Below, piece after piece: positions 10,866-20,405 of a DNA stretch of 64,000 nucleotides. A program made the translations under genes and the position numbers. A model generated the notes under the pieces. It was not told the DNA's origin, made no database searches, and saw only the letters and a program-made list of their open reading frames with translations. Each line of letters starts with the position of its first letter. Position 1 is the first letter of the stretch. Source of the stretch: Aerococcus urinae (GTDB taxonomy: Bacteria; Bacillota; Bacilli; Lactobacillales; Aerococcaceae); assembly GCF_001543175.1 (NCBI RefSeq), contig NZ_CP014161.1:992001-1056000 (forward strand), read 5' to 3'.

Positions 10866-11777
10866 TTAGTAATCGGTTTTTGGTCGGTAGCCAAAGTCAT
10901 TGAGTAAATTACGTTTATCACGCCAATGGGGTTGGACTTTTACCCATAATTCCAGAAAGGCCTTAGAACCCAGCAAGGTCTCTATCTCACGACGGGCATT
11001 GGATCCAATTCTCTTAATCATTGAACCATTTTTCCCGATAATAATTCCCTTTTGGCTCTTACGCTCAACAATAATATTGGCATAAACATGAACCTTATCA
11101 TACTCATCTTTTTGCATTTTGTCGACGGTTACCGCCACCGAATGAGGGATCTCTTCACGGGTTAATTGCAAAATTTGTTCCCGAATCATTTCACTGACAA
11201 CAAAATATTCAGGGTGGTCAGTGACTTGATCTTCAGGGTAATATTGCGGACCAAGTGGCATTTCCTTAGTTAATTCCTTGAGCAATTGGTCCACATTATC
11301 CCCTGTTAAAGCAGATAAGGGAATAATTTGATCAAAGATATCCTTATTAGGAATACTTTCTAAATAAGCCGCCAAGTCTTCCTTGTCTAATTGGTCGATT
11401 TTATTCACTGCTAAGATCTTTGGCGTATCGTAAGCAGCAATTTTTTCCATAATGAAACGGTCACCTGGGCCAATTTTTTCAGTGGAATTGACGAGCATTA
11501 AAATGACTTCAACTTCATCCAATGCAGAATAGGCACTTTTAACCATGTATTCCCCTAATTCATGCTTAGGTTTGTGAATTCCTGGGGTATCGATAAAGAC
11601 AATTTGAACCTCATCGGTGGTATAAATGGCATGGATTTTGTTGCGGGTAGTCTGGGCCTTGTCACTCATAATGGCTACTTTTTGGCCAATAATATGGTTA
11701 AGTAGGGTCGATTTCCCTACATTGGGACGTCCTACAATGGCTACAAAGCCTGAATGATAATTATTTTGATTGAACAC
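10866..11777 (-). CDS. era: GTPase Era
   Basis: Essential GTPase that binds the 3' end of 16S rRNA during 30S assembly. The P-loop GRPNVGKS is at residues 16-23, DTPGIHKP is the G3 region and NKID the G4. A C-terminal KH domain is indicated by the [11 protein letters not shown] stretch. Length is 303 residues. It lies in the order phoH-ybeY-dgkA-era-recO, the typical Firmicute cluster. Confidence 0.97.
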   Translation of the reverse strand: MFNQNNYHSGFVAIVGRPNVGKSTLLNHIIGQKVAIMSDKAQTTRNKIHAIYTTDEVQIVFIDTPGIHKPKHELGEYMVKSAYSALDEVEVILMLVNSTEKIGPGDRFIMEKIAAYDTPKILAVNKIDQLDKEDLAAYLESIPNKDIFDQIIPLSALTGDNVDQLLKELTKEMPLGPQYYPEDQVTDHPEYFVVSEMIREQILQLTREEIPHSVAVTVDKMQKDEYDKVHVYANIIVERKSQKGIIIGKNGSMIKRIGSNARREIETLLGSKAFLELWVKVQPHWRDKRNLLNDFGYRPKTDY

Positions 11778-11795
11778 AAGTAGTCCTTTCTAAAT

Positions 11796-12221
11796 TTAAA
11801 AGAGAAGTGCTAATAAATAAGGCGTGAAAATAATTATACCAATCACTACCGAAAAAATAGATGTGAGCAAGACTAAACCAGCAGCCACATCCTTAATATG
11901 TTTTGCAATCGGATGATATTGGTAGTTTGTGGTTAAATCGACCATCCATTCAAAGCAAGTATTAATCATTTCACAAGCCATAACCATAAGACAACAAAAA
12001 AGCAAAATGATAAATTCTAAGCGTTTAATTTTGAGCAAGAGTGCTAAACAAAGTACTAAAAACAGTGAGGCAGTTTGAAATCGAAAATTACGTTCATGTT
12101 TAAAAGTGAATACGATTCCTTCACTAGCAAAGCCGAGTGACCGTATAAAAGACCGGTTTTTGAAGCGCTTATTCTTATAGTCTTCCTTGAGCTCTTTATT
12201 CTCTTTTGAGTCCATAGGCAT
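11796..12221 (-). CDS. dgkA: Diacylglycerol kinase family protein (undecaprenol kinase)
   Basis: Small integral membrane kinase. In Gram-positives this family phosphorylates undecaprenol for cell-wall carrier recycling. About three hydrophobic helices follow an amphipathic N terminus, and the family signature EMINTCFEWMVDL is present. The open frame begins at a TTG (12245), but the ATG at 12221 or the one at 12215 fits better with the AAGAGAGA upstream. Either start lies inside the end of ybeY, so the genes are coupled. Confidence 0.9.
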   Translation of the reverse strand: MPMDSKENKELKEDYKNKRFKNRSFIRSLGFASEGIVFTFKHERNFRFQTASLFLVLCLALLLKIKRLEFIILLFCCLMVMACEMINTCFEWMVDLTTNYQYHPIAKHIKDVAAGLVLLTSIFSVVIGIIIFTPYLLALLF

Positions 12222-12672
12222 CCAAAATCTCTCTTTGTAGGCCAAACATTACTTTTTCATCTTCTGGCTCGATATGGTCATAACCGTTCAAATGCAAAAA
12301 ACCATGACAAGCTAGAAAACCTAGCTCCCGTTCTAATGAATGGTTATATTCCTCTGCCTGACGTTTAGCCGTGTCTAAAGAAATAATCAAATCTCCTAAT
12401 TCATAAGGCAAATCTTCAGGCCACTCAGCAATAGGACTATCGCCTTCACTCTCATCATTGATGGCAAAACTAATCACGTCCGTTGGCCGGTCTTTACCAC
12501 GGTAATCCCGGTTAATGGCGTGGATTTCGTCATCATGGACAATAGTCGCGGACATTTCCGTTTCTCGATTCAGCTCAAGTCGTTTTGCTGCAGCATCTAA
12601 GACCCCTAATATAATATCGACTTGATTTTGGCTTAGTTCTCCTGTTTTATCCTTGAATAAGATAGATAACAT
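12196..12672 (-). CDS. ybeY: Endoribonuclease YbeY (rRNA maturation factor)
   Basis: Zinc endoribonuclease for 16S rRNA 3'-end maturation and ribosome quality control. The 158-residue protein has the UPF0054 metal motif HGFLHLNGYDH, with His123, His127 and His133 as ligands. It follows phoH by two bases and overlaps dgkA, a conserved arrangement. Confidence 0.96.
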   Translation of the reverse strand: MLSILFKDKTGELSQNQVDIILGVLDAAAKRLELNRETEMSATIVHDDEIHAINRDYRGKDRPTDVISFAINDESEGDSPIAEWPEDLPYELGDLIISLDTAKRQAEEYNHSLERELGFLACHGFLHLNGYDHIEPEDEKVMFGLQREILDAYGLKRE

Positions 12673-12674
12673 GC

Positions 12675-13664
12675 CTATTCACCTCCATGTTTTCTTTGCT
12701 CAGCTTCTTTATCATAGGCTTTAATAATTGCTGAAACCACTGGATGTCTGACGACATCATCGGTATCAAAATAAACAAAGCGGATGTTATCAACACCCTT
12801 GATAATGTTTTCGGCATCAGTCAGTCCTGACTTTATACCCCTGGGGAGATCGATTTGCGTTTTATCGCCGTTGACAATCATTTTTGACCCGAAACCTAAG
12901 CGAGTCAAGAACATTTTCATTTGCGCCTTGGTCGTGTTTTGTGCTTCGTCTAATATCACAAAAGCATCATCCAAGGTTCTACCGCGCATATAGGCTAAGG
13001 GTGCAATTTCAATGACCCCTCGCTCCAACAATCGTTCAGTATGGTCGGCACCATAGATAGTATATAGGGCATCATAGATAGGTCTAAGGTAAGGATCAAC
13101 TTTTTCTTTTAAATCCCCTGGTAGAAAACCCAAACTCTCACCAGCTTCAACCGCAGGACGGGTGAGTATAATACGTTTGACCTCCCCCTTTTTTAAGGCA
13201 GAAACGGCCATAACTACTGCTAAAAAGGTTTTCCCCGTTCCGGCAGGTCCGATACCAAATGTCAGTGGGTTAGCCTTAATGGCATCAATATATTGTTTTT
13301 GCCCAAAAGTTTTAGGTTGGATAATCTTGCCATCATAGCTTTTCCCAATTGCCTGGTCATATAAGTCGATAAAAGTATCGAGTTGACCATTATTAGCCAT
13401 TTTGATGGCTGTAATAATGTCACGTTCTCCAATCGTTTTGCCCTTATTGATCAATACTTCAAGAGATTGAATAATTTCTGCTACTGTTTCAATCGTATCG
13501 CTAGCGCCAATGAGTTCTAATTTATCACCACGGGCATTGATTTGTAAAGTATAGGATTCTTCGATCAAACGCAAATGCCGGTCATGGATTCCATATAAAG
13601 TTAGAGCTATCGCTGGATCCTTTAATTGAATAGTCTTAGTAGTCAGTGACTGTGTCAAAAGCAA
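12675..13664 (-). CDS. PhoH-like ATPase (YbeZ)
   Basis: Cytosolic P-loop ATPase of the PhoH/YbeZ family, thought to help YbeY in RNA metabolism. Walker A is GPAGTGKT (139-146) and Walker B is the VILDEAQN stretch (about residues 236-243). An N-terminal KH-like region of about 100 residues precedes them. The start is a TTG at 13664 behind a strong AAAGGGGG site. An extended -10 (TGCTATACT) lies upstream. Length is 329 residues. Confidence 0.95.
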   Translation of the reverse strand: MLLTQSLTTKTIQLKDPAIALTLYGIHDRHLRLIEESYTLQINARGDKLELIGASDTIETVAEIIQSLEVLINKGKTIGERDIITAIKMANNGQLDTFIDLYDQAIGKSYDGKIIQPKTFGQKQYIDAIKANPLTFGIGPAGTGKTFLAVVMAVSALKKGEVKRIILTRPAVEAGESLGFLPGDLKEKVDPYLRPIYDALYTIYGADHTERLLERGVIEIAPLAYMRGRTLDDAFVILDEAQNTTKAQMKMFLTRLGFGSKMIVNGDKTQIDLPRGIKSGLTDAENIIKGVDNIRFVYFDTDDVVRHPVVSAIIKAYDKEAEQRKHGGE

Positions 13665-13690
13665 TCTGCCCCCTTTTAATTGATAAGATT

Positions 13691-13699
13691 AGTATAGCA
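13691..13699 (-). promoter_or_regulatory. Extended -10 promoter element of phoH
   Basis: Minus-strand TGCTATACT about 27 bases before the phoH start. No good -35 is seen, as is usual for extended -10 promoters. It would start the phoH-ybeY-dgkA-era-recO transcript. Confidence 0.6.
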
Positions 13700-13780
13700 A
13701 AAGGTGTTTAAAAAATCGAATAATGAAACAAAACTTTCACTTTCATTCAGTAGAAGAATCAAAGGCGCATTGACCATACA

Positions 13781-13811
13781 AAAAGGAGTTGGATCCACTT
13801 TCCAACTCCCC
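13781..13811 (-). terminator. Terminator after yqeY
   Basis: On the minus strand GGAGTTGG (13809-13802) pairs with CCAACTCC (13792-13785) and is followed by TTTTTG. It separates the rpsU-yqeY unit from phoH. Confidence 0.9.
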
Positions 13812-13818
13812 TATACTT

Positions 13819-14262
13819 CTATGATAGCAAGCTTTTTGCTATTTTTTGAATTTGATTACCATCCGCTTGACCTTTCAGTTTAGCTACGGCTGTTCCCATA
13901 ACTTTTCCGAAGTCTTTCATTGAACTGGCACCTACTTGATCAATAACTTCCTTAACTGCTTGGGTAATTTCTTCTTCAGAAAGTTGTTTTGGTAGGTAGT
14001 TTTCAACGATTTCTATTTCTTTAGCGGTTTGGTCAGCTAAGTCATCTCTTCCAGCTTCATGAAATTCATTCACAGAATCTTTTCTTTGTTTCAATTCTCT
14101 AGATAAGATACTTAGTTCTTCATCATCCGTTAACGCTTCTTCTTTGTCAATTTCGGCTTTTTGTAAAGCGCCCTTTAACATGCGAATAACGGATAAACGG
14201 AATTTATCTTTAGCTTTCATGGCTTCTTTCATATCTTGATTTAATTGATCAATTTTTGCCAT
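13819..14262 (-). CDS. yqeY: YqeY/GatB-related protein
   Basis: A 147-residue member of the YqeY family, related to the C-terminal tRNA-binding tail domain of GatB. The family sequence ENYLPKQLSEEEI and the C-terminal GKVMGTAVAKLKGQADG stretch are visible. The function is not established, though a role in tRNA recognition is often suggested. An ATTGGAGG site precedes the ATG. It is cotranscribed with rpsU, the standard Firmicute pairing, and ends at its own terminator. Confidence 0.92.
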   Translation of the reverse strand: MAKIDQLNQDMKEAMKAKDKFRLSVIRMLKGALQKAEIDKEEALTDDEELSILSRELKQRKDSVNEFHEAGRDDLADQTAKEIEIVENYLPKQLSEEEITQAVKEVIDQVGASSMKDFGKVMGTAVAKLKGQADGNQIQKIAKSLLS

Positions 14263-14298
14263 GAGGCGCCTCCAATCTGTCCTTTAGGTTATGCACGA

Positions 14299-14472
14299 TT
14301 AGAATTTACGTTTACGAGCAGCTTCCGATTTTTTCTTCCGGCGAACTGATGGTTTTTCATAATATTCACGTTTGCGTGCTTCACGTAAGGTGCCGGATTT
14401 TGAAACCGAGCGTTTAAAGCGACGAAGAGCGTCATCAATAGATTCGTTTTTACGAACTACAGTCTTTGACAT
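14299..14472 (-). CDS. rpsU: 30S ribosomal protein S21
   Basis: Small ribosomal subunit protein near the mRNA exit platform. The frame stays open to 14514, but the real start is the ATG at 14472 (57 residues), beginning [11 protein letters not shown] with AGGGGAGG upstream. The highly basic C terminus ending RKRKF is typical. A near-consensus promoter lies at 14536-14564. Confidence 0.97.
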   Translation of the reverse strand: MSKTVVRKNESIDDALRRFKRSVSKSGTLREARKREYYEKPSVRRKKKSEAARKRKF

Positions 14473-14535
14473 GGTATATACCTCCCCTCGTTTCATCCTT
14501 ACCATTTCCTCCACTTTAGGAAATGTACAAAGTTG

Positions 14536-14564
14536 ATTATAACGAATAATCGAAAGTCAGTCAA
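14536..14564 (-). promoter_or_regulatory. Sigma-A promoter of rpsU-yqeY
   Basis: Minus strand: -35 TTGACT (14564-14559), 17-base spacer, -10 TATAAT (14541-14536). It is close to consensus and fits a ribosomal protein gene. Confidence 0.88.
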
Positions 14565-14629
14565 TCTTAACTTTAATTAAACTAAGGGTCAAAAGCTAAG
14601 TTATTGGCATAAAGAATAAATTTTTTTAA

Positions 14630-15562
14630 TTATTGCCAAGCTAAATTAAAAATTGTTTGGAAAAATTCCGCATGTTTAACATCATAAACCACATCGACTA
14701 AACGACCATTTTCGTCCTCATAAGTCTGCCCTTGATTAATCCCCTTGGTGGCAACCTTGGCCTTTAAAGCATGCTTCTTTGTCAATGAAGGATCAATATA
14801 GGAAATGGCTGTCAACACATCCCAAAGGTAATAAGTCGAATTTGACACTTGATGAACTAATGGCGGCACTAAAGCATAGCAGTTACCCAGAAAATCAATA
14901 CCTAAATTTTTCCGTTCTTTAGCCCAAGCCTGACGTATCGGTATTGTTAGAGGCACCTTTTCGGTACTTTCTAAGGCAACGATATCAATAGGAAATTCTT
15001 CTTGAAATACCCGCTCGACTGCCTCTGGATCCCAAAAAGCATTCCATTCAGCTGAACCATCATGTTCAGGTTCGAGGACATTACCCTTTGCTTGAAAGGC
15101 GCCGCCCATCCAATATAATTTATTAATTTTAGCCGCGATACTTGAATCAGTATCTAGTGCTAGGGCTAAGTCAGACAAAGGACCTGTAAAGACAAGATCA
15201 ATAGCTTGATCAGCGGATTTAAGAATATCAACCAGTTGCAGGTGGGCTGCTTGATCAACTATTAATTTTTGACTGATTTCATACTCATTTAAAACGGGTA
15301 AGGCATCTACAGTAAAAGCGTGTTCGCGCCATTCTTTTGGAAAAGGATTCTTAGGTCGAGCCACTGAGGGAGCGATCTTGATCTCTTTACCTGGCGCAAA
15401 ACGATTTAAGATCTTCTCTGAAGCAGATATAGCAGGCTCTAAATAGCAATCACCCGGGACCACACCCACACCTAGGATTTCAATATCTTTAGCCTGACTT
15501 AATAAAAATAATGCTACTAAATCATCAACTGCACCGTCGTGATTAAAATATATTTGTCGCAT
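14630..15562 (-). CDS. Nucleoside hydrolase (IunH family)
   Basis: Predicted ribonucleoside hydrolase that splits nucleosides to base plus ribose. The 310-residue protein starts with FNHDGAVDDLVAL, a variant of the family calcium site DTDxGxDDxxA in which the first Asp is replaced by Asn. FTGPLSDLALAL and WNAFWDPEA match the nucleoside hydrolase fold. It is the last gene of the nucleoside ABC importer operon, which supports a salvage role. Substrate preference is unknown. The changed first metal ligand could mean altered activity. Confidence 0.88.
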   Translation of the reverse strand: MRQIYFNHDGAVDDLVALFLLSQAKDIEILGVGVVPGDCYLEPAISASEKILNRFAPGKEIKIAPSVARPKNPFPKEWREHAFTVDALPVLNEYEISQKLIVDQAAHLQLVDILKSADQAIDLVFTGPLSDLALALDTDSSIAAKINKLYWMGGAFQAKGNVLEPEHDGSAEWNAFWDPEAVERVFQEEFPIDIVALESTEKVPLTIPIRQAWAKERKNLGIDFLGNCYALVPPLVHQVSNSTYYLWDVLTAISYIDPSLTKKHALKAKVATKGINQGQTYEDENGRLVDVVYDVKHAEFFQTIFNLAWQ

Positions 15563-15580
15563 TCATATCCTCCTTTTCAT

Positions 15581-16537
15581 TTATTTACTCTTTACATAGG
15601 TTACTCCATTGGCTTTAGGACCAACTGATTTACCAATAAAGCAAACGACCGTCACTAAGGTAATTAAATAAGGTAATATTTGCAACCAAAGGTCTGGAAT
15701 TCCTGATAGTCCCGGAATATAGTTACTTGCATAGCCTAGAGCTTGGGCAAGTCCAAAAAATACCGCTGAGAGAGTCGCGCCAATCGGATGCCAATGTCCA
15801 AAAATCATGGCTGCTAAAGCCATATAACCTTGACCAGAAATGGTCGTCACAGCAAACTCATTAGCAATCGCCTGAGATTGGATAGCACCACCTATACCTC
15901 CCAGAAAACCTGAAATCAAAACTCCAGCATACTTCATCGCGTAAACATTTATCCCTAAGCTTTCAGCGGTTAGAGGAGACTCCCCTACTGAACGTAAGCG
16001 TAGGCCAAAGCGTGTCTTAAATAAGACTAGCCAAGCGATAAGTGCGAGTAAAAAACTAAACCAGGCAACTGGAGGAGTATTCACAAAAAGAATCGGTCCG
16101 ATTAGGGGGATTTTACTGAGTAATGTAAGCGTTCGATTAATAAAAGGAACAGCCAAAGGTCCGGTTTGTGCTGACCCTGTAAGCGCCCGGCATAAAAAGA
16201 CCGTTAAGGCTGGAGCAGCCAGATTTAACACCGTTCCTGATATGGTGTGGTCAGCGCGCAAATGAATAGTCGCTACTGCATGGAGAGCAGAATAAATCAG
16301 GCCAAATAATCCGGCGATGATTAAAGAAATCCACGGGGACCAAGAGCCAAATTGAGGAGCTAGGAAGAAATTCGCTAAGGCACCAGAAAAAGCACCAATG
16401 ACCATAATCCCCTCTAGACCAATGTTCACTATACCGGATCTCTCAGAAAAAGTGCCACCAATAGCTGTCAAGATTAAAGGGGCTGCGTATAACAAAGCAT
16501 TAGAAACTAATAATTGTAGCATATCAATTAGTGACAT
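15581..16537 (-). CDS. Nucleoside ABC transporter permease (NupQ type)
   Basis: Integral membrane permease of the branched-chain-type (BPD_transp_2) superfamily, 318 residues with about eight to ten hydrophobic segments. The GIVNIGLEGIMVIGAF and ALAAMIFGHWHP stretches match the YufQ/NupQ subfamily. It pairs with the permease directly upstream (three-base gap) and the double ATPase, and probably imports nucleosides. Confidence 0.92.
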   Translation of the reverse strand: MSLIDMLQLLVSNALLYAAPLILTAIGGTFSERSGIVNIGLEGIMVIGAFSGALANFFLAPQFGSWSPWISLIIAGLFGLIYSALHAVATIHLRADHTISGTVLNLAAPALTVFLCRALTGSAQTGPLAVPFINRTLTLLSKIPLIGPILFVNTPPVAWFSFLLALIAWLVLFKTRFGLRLRSVGESPLTAESLGINVYAMKYAGVLISGFLGGIGGAIQSQAIANEFAVTTISGQGYMALAAMIFGHWHPIGATLSAVFFGLAQALGYASNYIPGLSGIPDLWLQILPYLITLVTVVCFIGKSVGPKANGVTYVKSK

Positions 16538-16540
16538 TTT

Positions 16541-17617
16541 CTACTCCTTTCCCTTGGCTTGTTTAAGGGCTTGCAACTTATTTTTTGCCCAATCAACAAT
16601 GTAGGCTGTCCCGACAAAAAAGATTATACATGCGATGACCACTTGGGCCATTTCATCAGGAACCCCTGCACTATTGGGCATAAAACGCGATCCCACATTT
16701 AGAATGCCAAAGAGTAAAGCGGATAGAAAAATGCCTAATGGATGATTCATTCCTAACAGAGCAACAGCAATACCATTAAACCCTTCACTAGGAAGTGTTC
16801 CTTGAATCGTTATCCCTTGAAAAGTTCCTAAGCCAGTAATCACACCACCAACCCCTGCACATAGGCCAGATAAAGTCATGGTTAAGATAATATTTTCTTT
16901 AATTGACATTCCGGAGTAACGACTAGCTTCCGGATTTAGGCCAATCGACCGGGTCTCAAACCCTTTTATCGTTTTATTTATATATAAGTGATATAAAGCC
17001 ATAAAAACAAAAGCAATAAATATTCCTAGATTTAACCGTGAGCCATTACTTAATTCACTGAGCCATTTTAAAGATAAACTAGCGTTTTCAGTCATTTCCG
17101 GCGTTTTCAATTGGCTTCCCAAAGGACCTCTGATAATCCAGTTAGTAAGATACAGGGCAATATAATTCAGCATAATGGTAGTAATCACTTCATTACTGCC
17201 ACGCCAAGCTTTGAAAGCGCCTACTAAACTTCCCCAAAAACCTCCAGCTAAAGCCCCTACTAGAAAGCATAGTGGAACTAAGGCTATTCGTGGTAAATCG
17301 GGGTTGGCTAAGGCAAACCAAACGGAAGTAATCCACCCTAATAAGTACTGACCTGGAATACCAATGTTAAAAAAATTAGCCTTAGCAGCTAGAGCAAATG
17401 ATAAACCAGTAAAAGTTAAAACGGTCGCTTCACGAAAGGCTTCTCCTAAGAAATAAGGGCCTGTGATTACTTTTCCGATCATCGCTTGGTAAGCAAGGAT
17501 TGGATTGTAACCGAAGAACAGCATAATTAAGGCCCCAACAAAAAATCCTAGAACAATCGATAGCAAGGAAATAATTAAGGCATAGGACATCTTTTTACTA
17601 TTATTCACCTTTTTCAC
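16541..17617 (-). CDS. Nucleoside ABC transporter permease (NupP type)
   Basis: Second permease of the importer, 358 residues and strongly hydrophobic, with KANFFNIGIPGQYLLG and EGFNGIAVALLGMNHPLG typical of the YufP/NupP subfamily. Its start overlaps the end of the ATPase gene by 17 bases, so expression is coupled. Location is the plasma membrane. Confidence 0.92.
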   Translation of the reverse strand: MKKVNNSKKMSYALIISLLSIVLGFFVGALIMLFFGYNPILAYQAMIGKVITGPYFLGEAFREATVLTFTGLSFALAAKANFFNIGIPGQYLLGWITSVWFALANPDLPRIALVPLCFLVGALAGGFWGSLVGAFKAWRGSNEVITTIMLNYIALYLTNWIIRGPLGSQLKTPEMTENASLSLKWLSELSNGSRLNLGIFIAFVFMALYHLYINKTIKGFETRSIGLNPEASRYSGMSIKENIILTMTLSGLCAGVGGVITGLGTFQGITIQGTLPSEGFNGIAVALLGMNHPLGIFLSALLFGILNVGSRFMPNSAGVPDEMAQVVIACIIFFVGTAYIVDWAKNKLQALKQAKGKE

Positions 17618-19157
17618 CTACTTTTTCTAATTTGTCAATTGATTCTCCAGCCATCAATAAACCTAATTCGGTTTCATTAGTCTCCTGGCTGTCCACAATA
17701 CCGGTAATTTGTCCTTGGTGAATAACAGCAATACGATCAGATAAAGACATCAACTCATCCAATTCTTGGCTGACTAAGAGAATAGCCTTCCCTTTACCTC
17801 TCTCTTCCAATAACCTTTCATGAACCTCTTCAACTGCGCCAATATCTAATCCTCGAGTAGGCTGAGCAGCAATCAAGACTTTGGGGTGGTTTTCAAGTTC
17901 ACGGGCAATAACAATTTTCTGTTGGTTTCCTCCAGATAACTGACTAGCCTTTGCTGAAATATTAGGCACCGCAATATGGTATTTATTGACTAGGTCTTTA
18001 GCGTTATTTTCAATCACATCTGAGCACATTAATAAATTTTTACTAAAGGGTTTTTGATAGTAATTGCGTAAAATAAAGTTATCAGAAATCGGCATTGCTA
18101 AAATTAAGCCGCGCTTATGGCGGTCTTCAGGGATATGTCCAATCCCCTTTTCAGCGATCTGCCGTGTATTATCATGGGTAATTTCTTCTCCATCTAAATA
18201 AATATGTCCCAGAGTCGCTTCGCTTAATCCGGTTAAAACATCGATCAATTCACTTTGACCATTACCATCAATACCAGCGATTCCCAGTATTTCTCCCTCA
18301 GACAAGTTTAAATTGATTCCTCTTAAGATTGGTTGGTGATGCTTTTCCAGAACCAAATCTTTTATCCTTAAAACTTCATCACCTAGTTGAGGGGCTTCTT
18401 TATTTACATGAATTTTTACCTTACGACCTACCATCATATCAGCGAGTTCTTGTTCACTGACCTCGTCCACATCAACGGTGGCAATTTTTTTACCACGACG
18501 AATAATGGTGCAACGATCCGCTGCAGCCTTAATTTCACTTAACTTATGAGAAATAAGAATAATTGCTTTTCCTTTAGCCGCTAAATGCCGTAAAGTTTTT
18601 ATCAATTCAGTGATTTCTTGCGGGGTTAAGACACCAGTCGGTTCATCTAATATCAGAATATCAACATCCCGGTAGAGTAATTTTAATATTTCTACTCTTT
18701 GTTGCATACCTACAGAGATGTCTTTAATTTTCGCTTTTGGATCAACTTTTAAATCATACTTCTCACTGAGCTCACTGACAATTTTTTCACTATCATCTTT
18801 CTTTAAAAAGCCATGCTGGGTGAGTTCAGCACCCAGCATAATATTTTCAGTCACAGTAAAATCATCAATAAGCATGAAGTGTTGGTGAACCATGCCGATT
18901 CCCTTTTCATAGGCAAGAGCTGGTGAGCTAATGGTCACCTGTTCTTGGTTGATAAGAATCTCACCACTAGTTGGGGTCAATAAACCTGTCAAAATATTCA
19001 TCAAGGTTGATTTTCCTGCCCCATTTTCGCCCAATAAAGCATGAATTTCACCTTGCTTAACATTAAAGGAAATATGATCATTTGCAGTAAAATCGCCAAA
19101 TTTTTTACTGATATCTTTAATTTCTAATGCTAAATTCTGTTCTGACACGATATTCAT
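17601..19157 (-). CDS. Nucleoside ABC transporter ATP-binding protein (NupO type)
   Basis: Double ATPase with two tandem ABC domains in 518 residues, the layout of sugar and nucleoside importers. The first domain has Walker A GENGAGKST and a signature-like SVGMQQRVEIL. The second has GIDGNGQSE and LSGGNQQKIVIARE. The degenerate second Walker A is normal for this subfamily. It lies four bases downstream of the binding-protein gene. Confidence 0.94.
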   Translation of the reverse strand: MNIVSEQNLALEIKDISKKFGDFTANDHISFNVKQGEIHALLGENGAGKSTLMNILTGLLTPTSGEILINQEQVTISSPALAYEKGIGMVHQHFMLIDDFTVTENIMLGAELTQHGFLKKDDSEKIVSELSEKYDLKVDPKAKIKDISVGMQQRVEILKLLYRDVDILILDEPTGVLTPQEITELIKTLRHLAAKGKAIILISHKLSEIKAAADRCTIIRRGKKIATVDVDEVSEQELADMMVGRKVKIHVNKEAPQLGDEVLRIKDLVLEKHHQPILRGINLNLSEGEILGIAGIDGNGQSELIDVLTGLSEATLGHIYLDGEEITHDNTRQIAEKGIGHIPEDRHKRGLILAMPISDNFILRNYYQKPFSKNLLMCSDVIENNAKDLVNKYHIAVPNISAKASQLSGGNQQKIVIARELENHPKVLIAAQPTRGLDIGAVEEVHERLLEERGKGKAILLVSQELDELMSLSDRIAVIHQGQITGIVDSQETNETELGLLMAGESIDKLEKVGEKGE

Positions 19158-19161
19158 CCTT

Positions 19162-20220
19162 CTATTTTAAATCGGCAAGCTTTTCAGGTACGGAAATTTT
19201 ATCGCTCTTGATGCCCTCACGCGCTTCATTAACAGCAGCCTTGGCTTCATCATCTAAGTTCGTATCCACTAAGTCAACTGCACCTTCTTTAACTCCATTA
19301 AATTGACTTTGTCCACCTGGGAAGTCACCTGTCATGGATTGATCAGTAACCTTTGCAATTGTCGTGCCGATGAGTTTTAAGGTAGAAGCAAGAGTAAAGT
19401 TTCCTTGAGACCATTCTCCTTCACTCGATTGATCACGATCACAACCAATAATCCAAAGGCCCTTTTCCCCATTTTCCAAGCGGTTACGGGTTTCAGTAAA
19501 GGCACCATTCCCGGTTTGTCCTGCGGCTGTAAAGATAATATCAATGCCGTTTTGATACATTGAAGAAGAAATTTGTTGACCACGGGCAGCATCACCAAAG
19601 GAATCCGCATATTGAACATCTACCTCAACTTCAGGCTTAGTATCCTTTACCCCTTGTTTAAAACCAGCTTCAAAGCGTTCAATACCTGGAATTTTCATGC
19701 CACCGATAAATCCAACTTTATCTTTCTTAGTCGATTTTGCAGCGGCGACACCAGCTAAATAAGCCGATTCGTTATCTTTAAAGGATAGGGAAACCACATT
19801 AGGCAGATCAACTTGTCCATCGACTAAACCATAGTGTTGGTCAGGATTGTTTTCTGCAATTTTTTGAATAGGTTCAACCATAAAAGATCCAATACCAAAT
19901 ACGATATTGTAATTATCAGCTGTTGCAGTCGATAAGTTAGGAATGAAATCTGCTTCTGAATGTGATTGATAAAATGAACGCGCATTTTCAGAAAAGCCAT
20001 GATCCTTGGCCCATTTTTCCATCCCTTCCCAAGCTGACTGGTTGAAGGAGCGGTCATCTATCCCATTCCCATCAGTAACCATGGCAATACGATATTCATC
20101 ACTAGCTGATTTGTCACTAGTAGAAGATCCACTGGCACCGGCATTTTGACCTTGACAACCAGCAAGCGCTAAACCTGCTAAAGCACCAACAACAAAAGTT
20201 TTAAGATTCTTTCCGAACAT
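19162..20220 (-). CDS. BMP-family nucleoside-binding lipoprotein
   Basis: Membrane-anchored substrate-binding protein of the importer, 352 residues. A signal peptide ends in a lipobox LALAGC, with Cys22 as the lipidated residue. The BMP/PnrA fold is supported by DGNGIDDRSFNQSAWEG and GFIGGMKIPGIERFEAGF. It is the first gene of the nucleoside operon and should deliver purine or other nucleosides to the permeases. An extended -10 lies about 57 bases upstream. Confidence 0.95.
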   Translation of the reverse strand: MFGKNLKTFVVGALAGLALAGCQGQNAGASGSSTSDKSASDEYRIAMVTDGNGIDDRSFNQSAWEGMEKWAKDHGFSENARSFYQSHSEADFIPNLSTATADNYNIVFGIGSFMVEPIQKIAENNPDQHYGLVDGQVDLPNVVSLSFKDNESAYLAGVAAAKSTKKDKVGFIGGMKIPGIERFEAGFKQGVKDTKPEVEVDVQYADSFGDAARGQQISSSMYQNGIDIIFTAAGQTGNGAFTETRNRLENGEKGLWIIGCDRDQSSEGEWSQGNFTLASTLKLIGTTIAKVTDQSMTGDFPGGQSQFNGVKEGAVDLVDTNLDDEAKAAVNEAREGIKSDKISVPEKLADLK

Positions 20221-20276
20221 TTTGCACCTCTCTAATATAAAAAGTTCGTTTTAACTACAAGACAAGTATAACTCAG

Positions 20277-20285
20277 ATTATAGCA
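20277..20285 (-). promoter_or_regulatory. Extended -10 promoter element of the nucleoside operon
   Basis: Minus-strand TGCTATAAT. Two CGAAC-containing PurBox-like sites flank it on the minus strand, around 20250-20240 (AAAACGAACTTTTT) and 20342-20328 (AAAAGCGAACTAT). Each is one base off the AWWWCCGAACWWT pattern, so PurR control is possible but unproven. Confidence 0.55.
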
Positions 20286-20405
20286 TAAAACAACATTTTT
20301 TACGGACGAATTCCTAAATATCTTTAATATAGTTCGCTTTTTACATAATATAAATATCAAGACCCGCTTTTATATTATCTAATTGTAAATTTCATTTTTA
20401 TTATC

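Noticed and set aside
14580-14650. TTGGCA/TGCCAA inverted repeat at the end of the nucleoside hydrolase gene
   Set aside because: Only six base pairs around a long AT-rich loop. Not convincing as a terminator.
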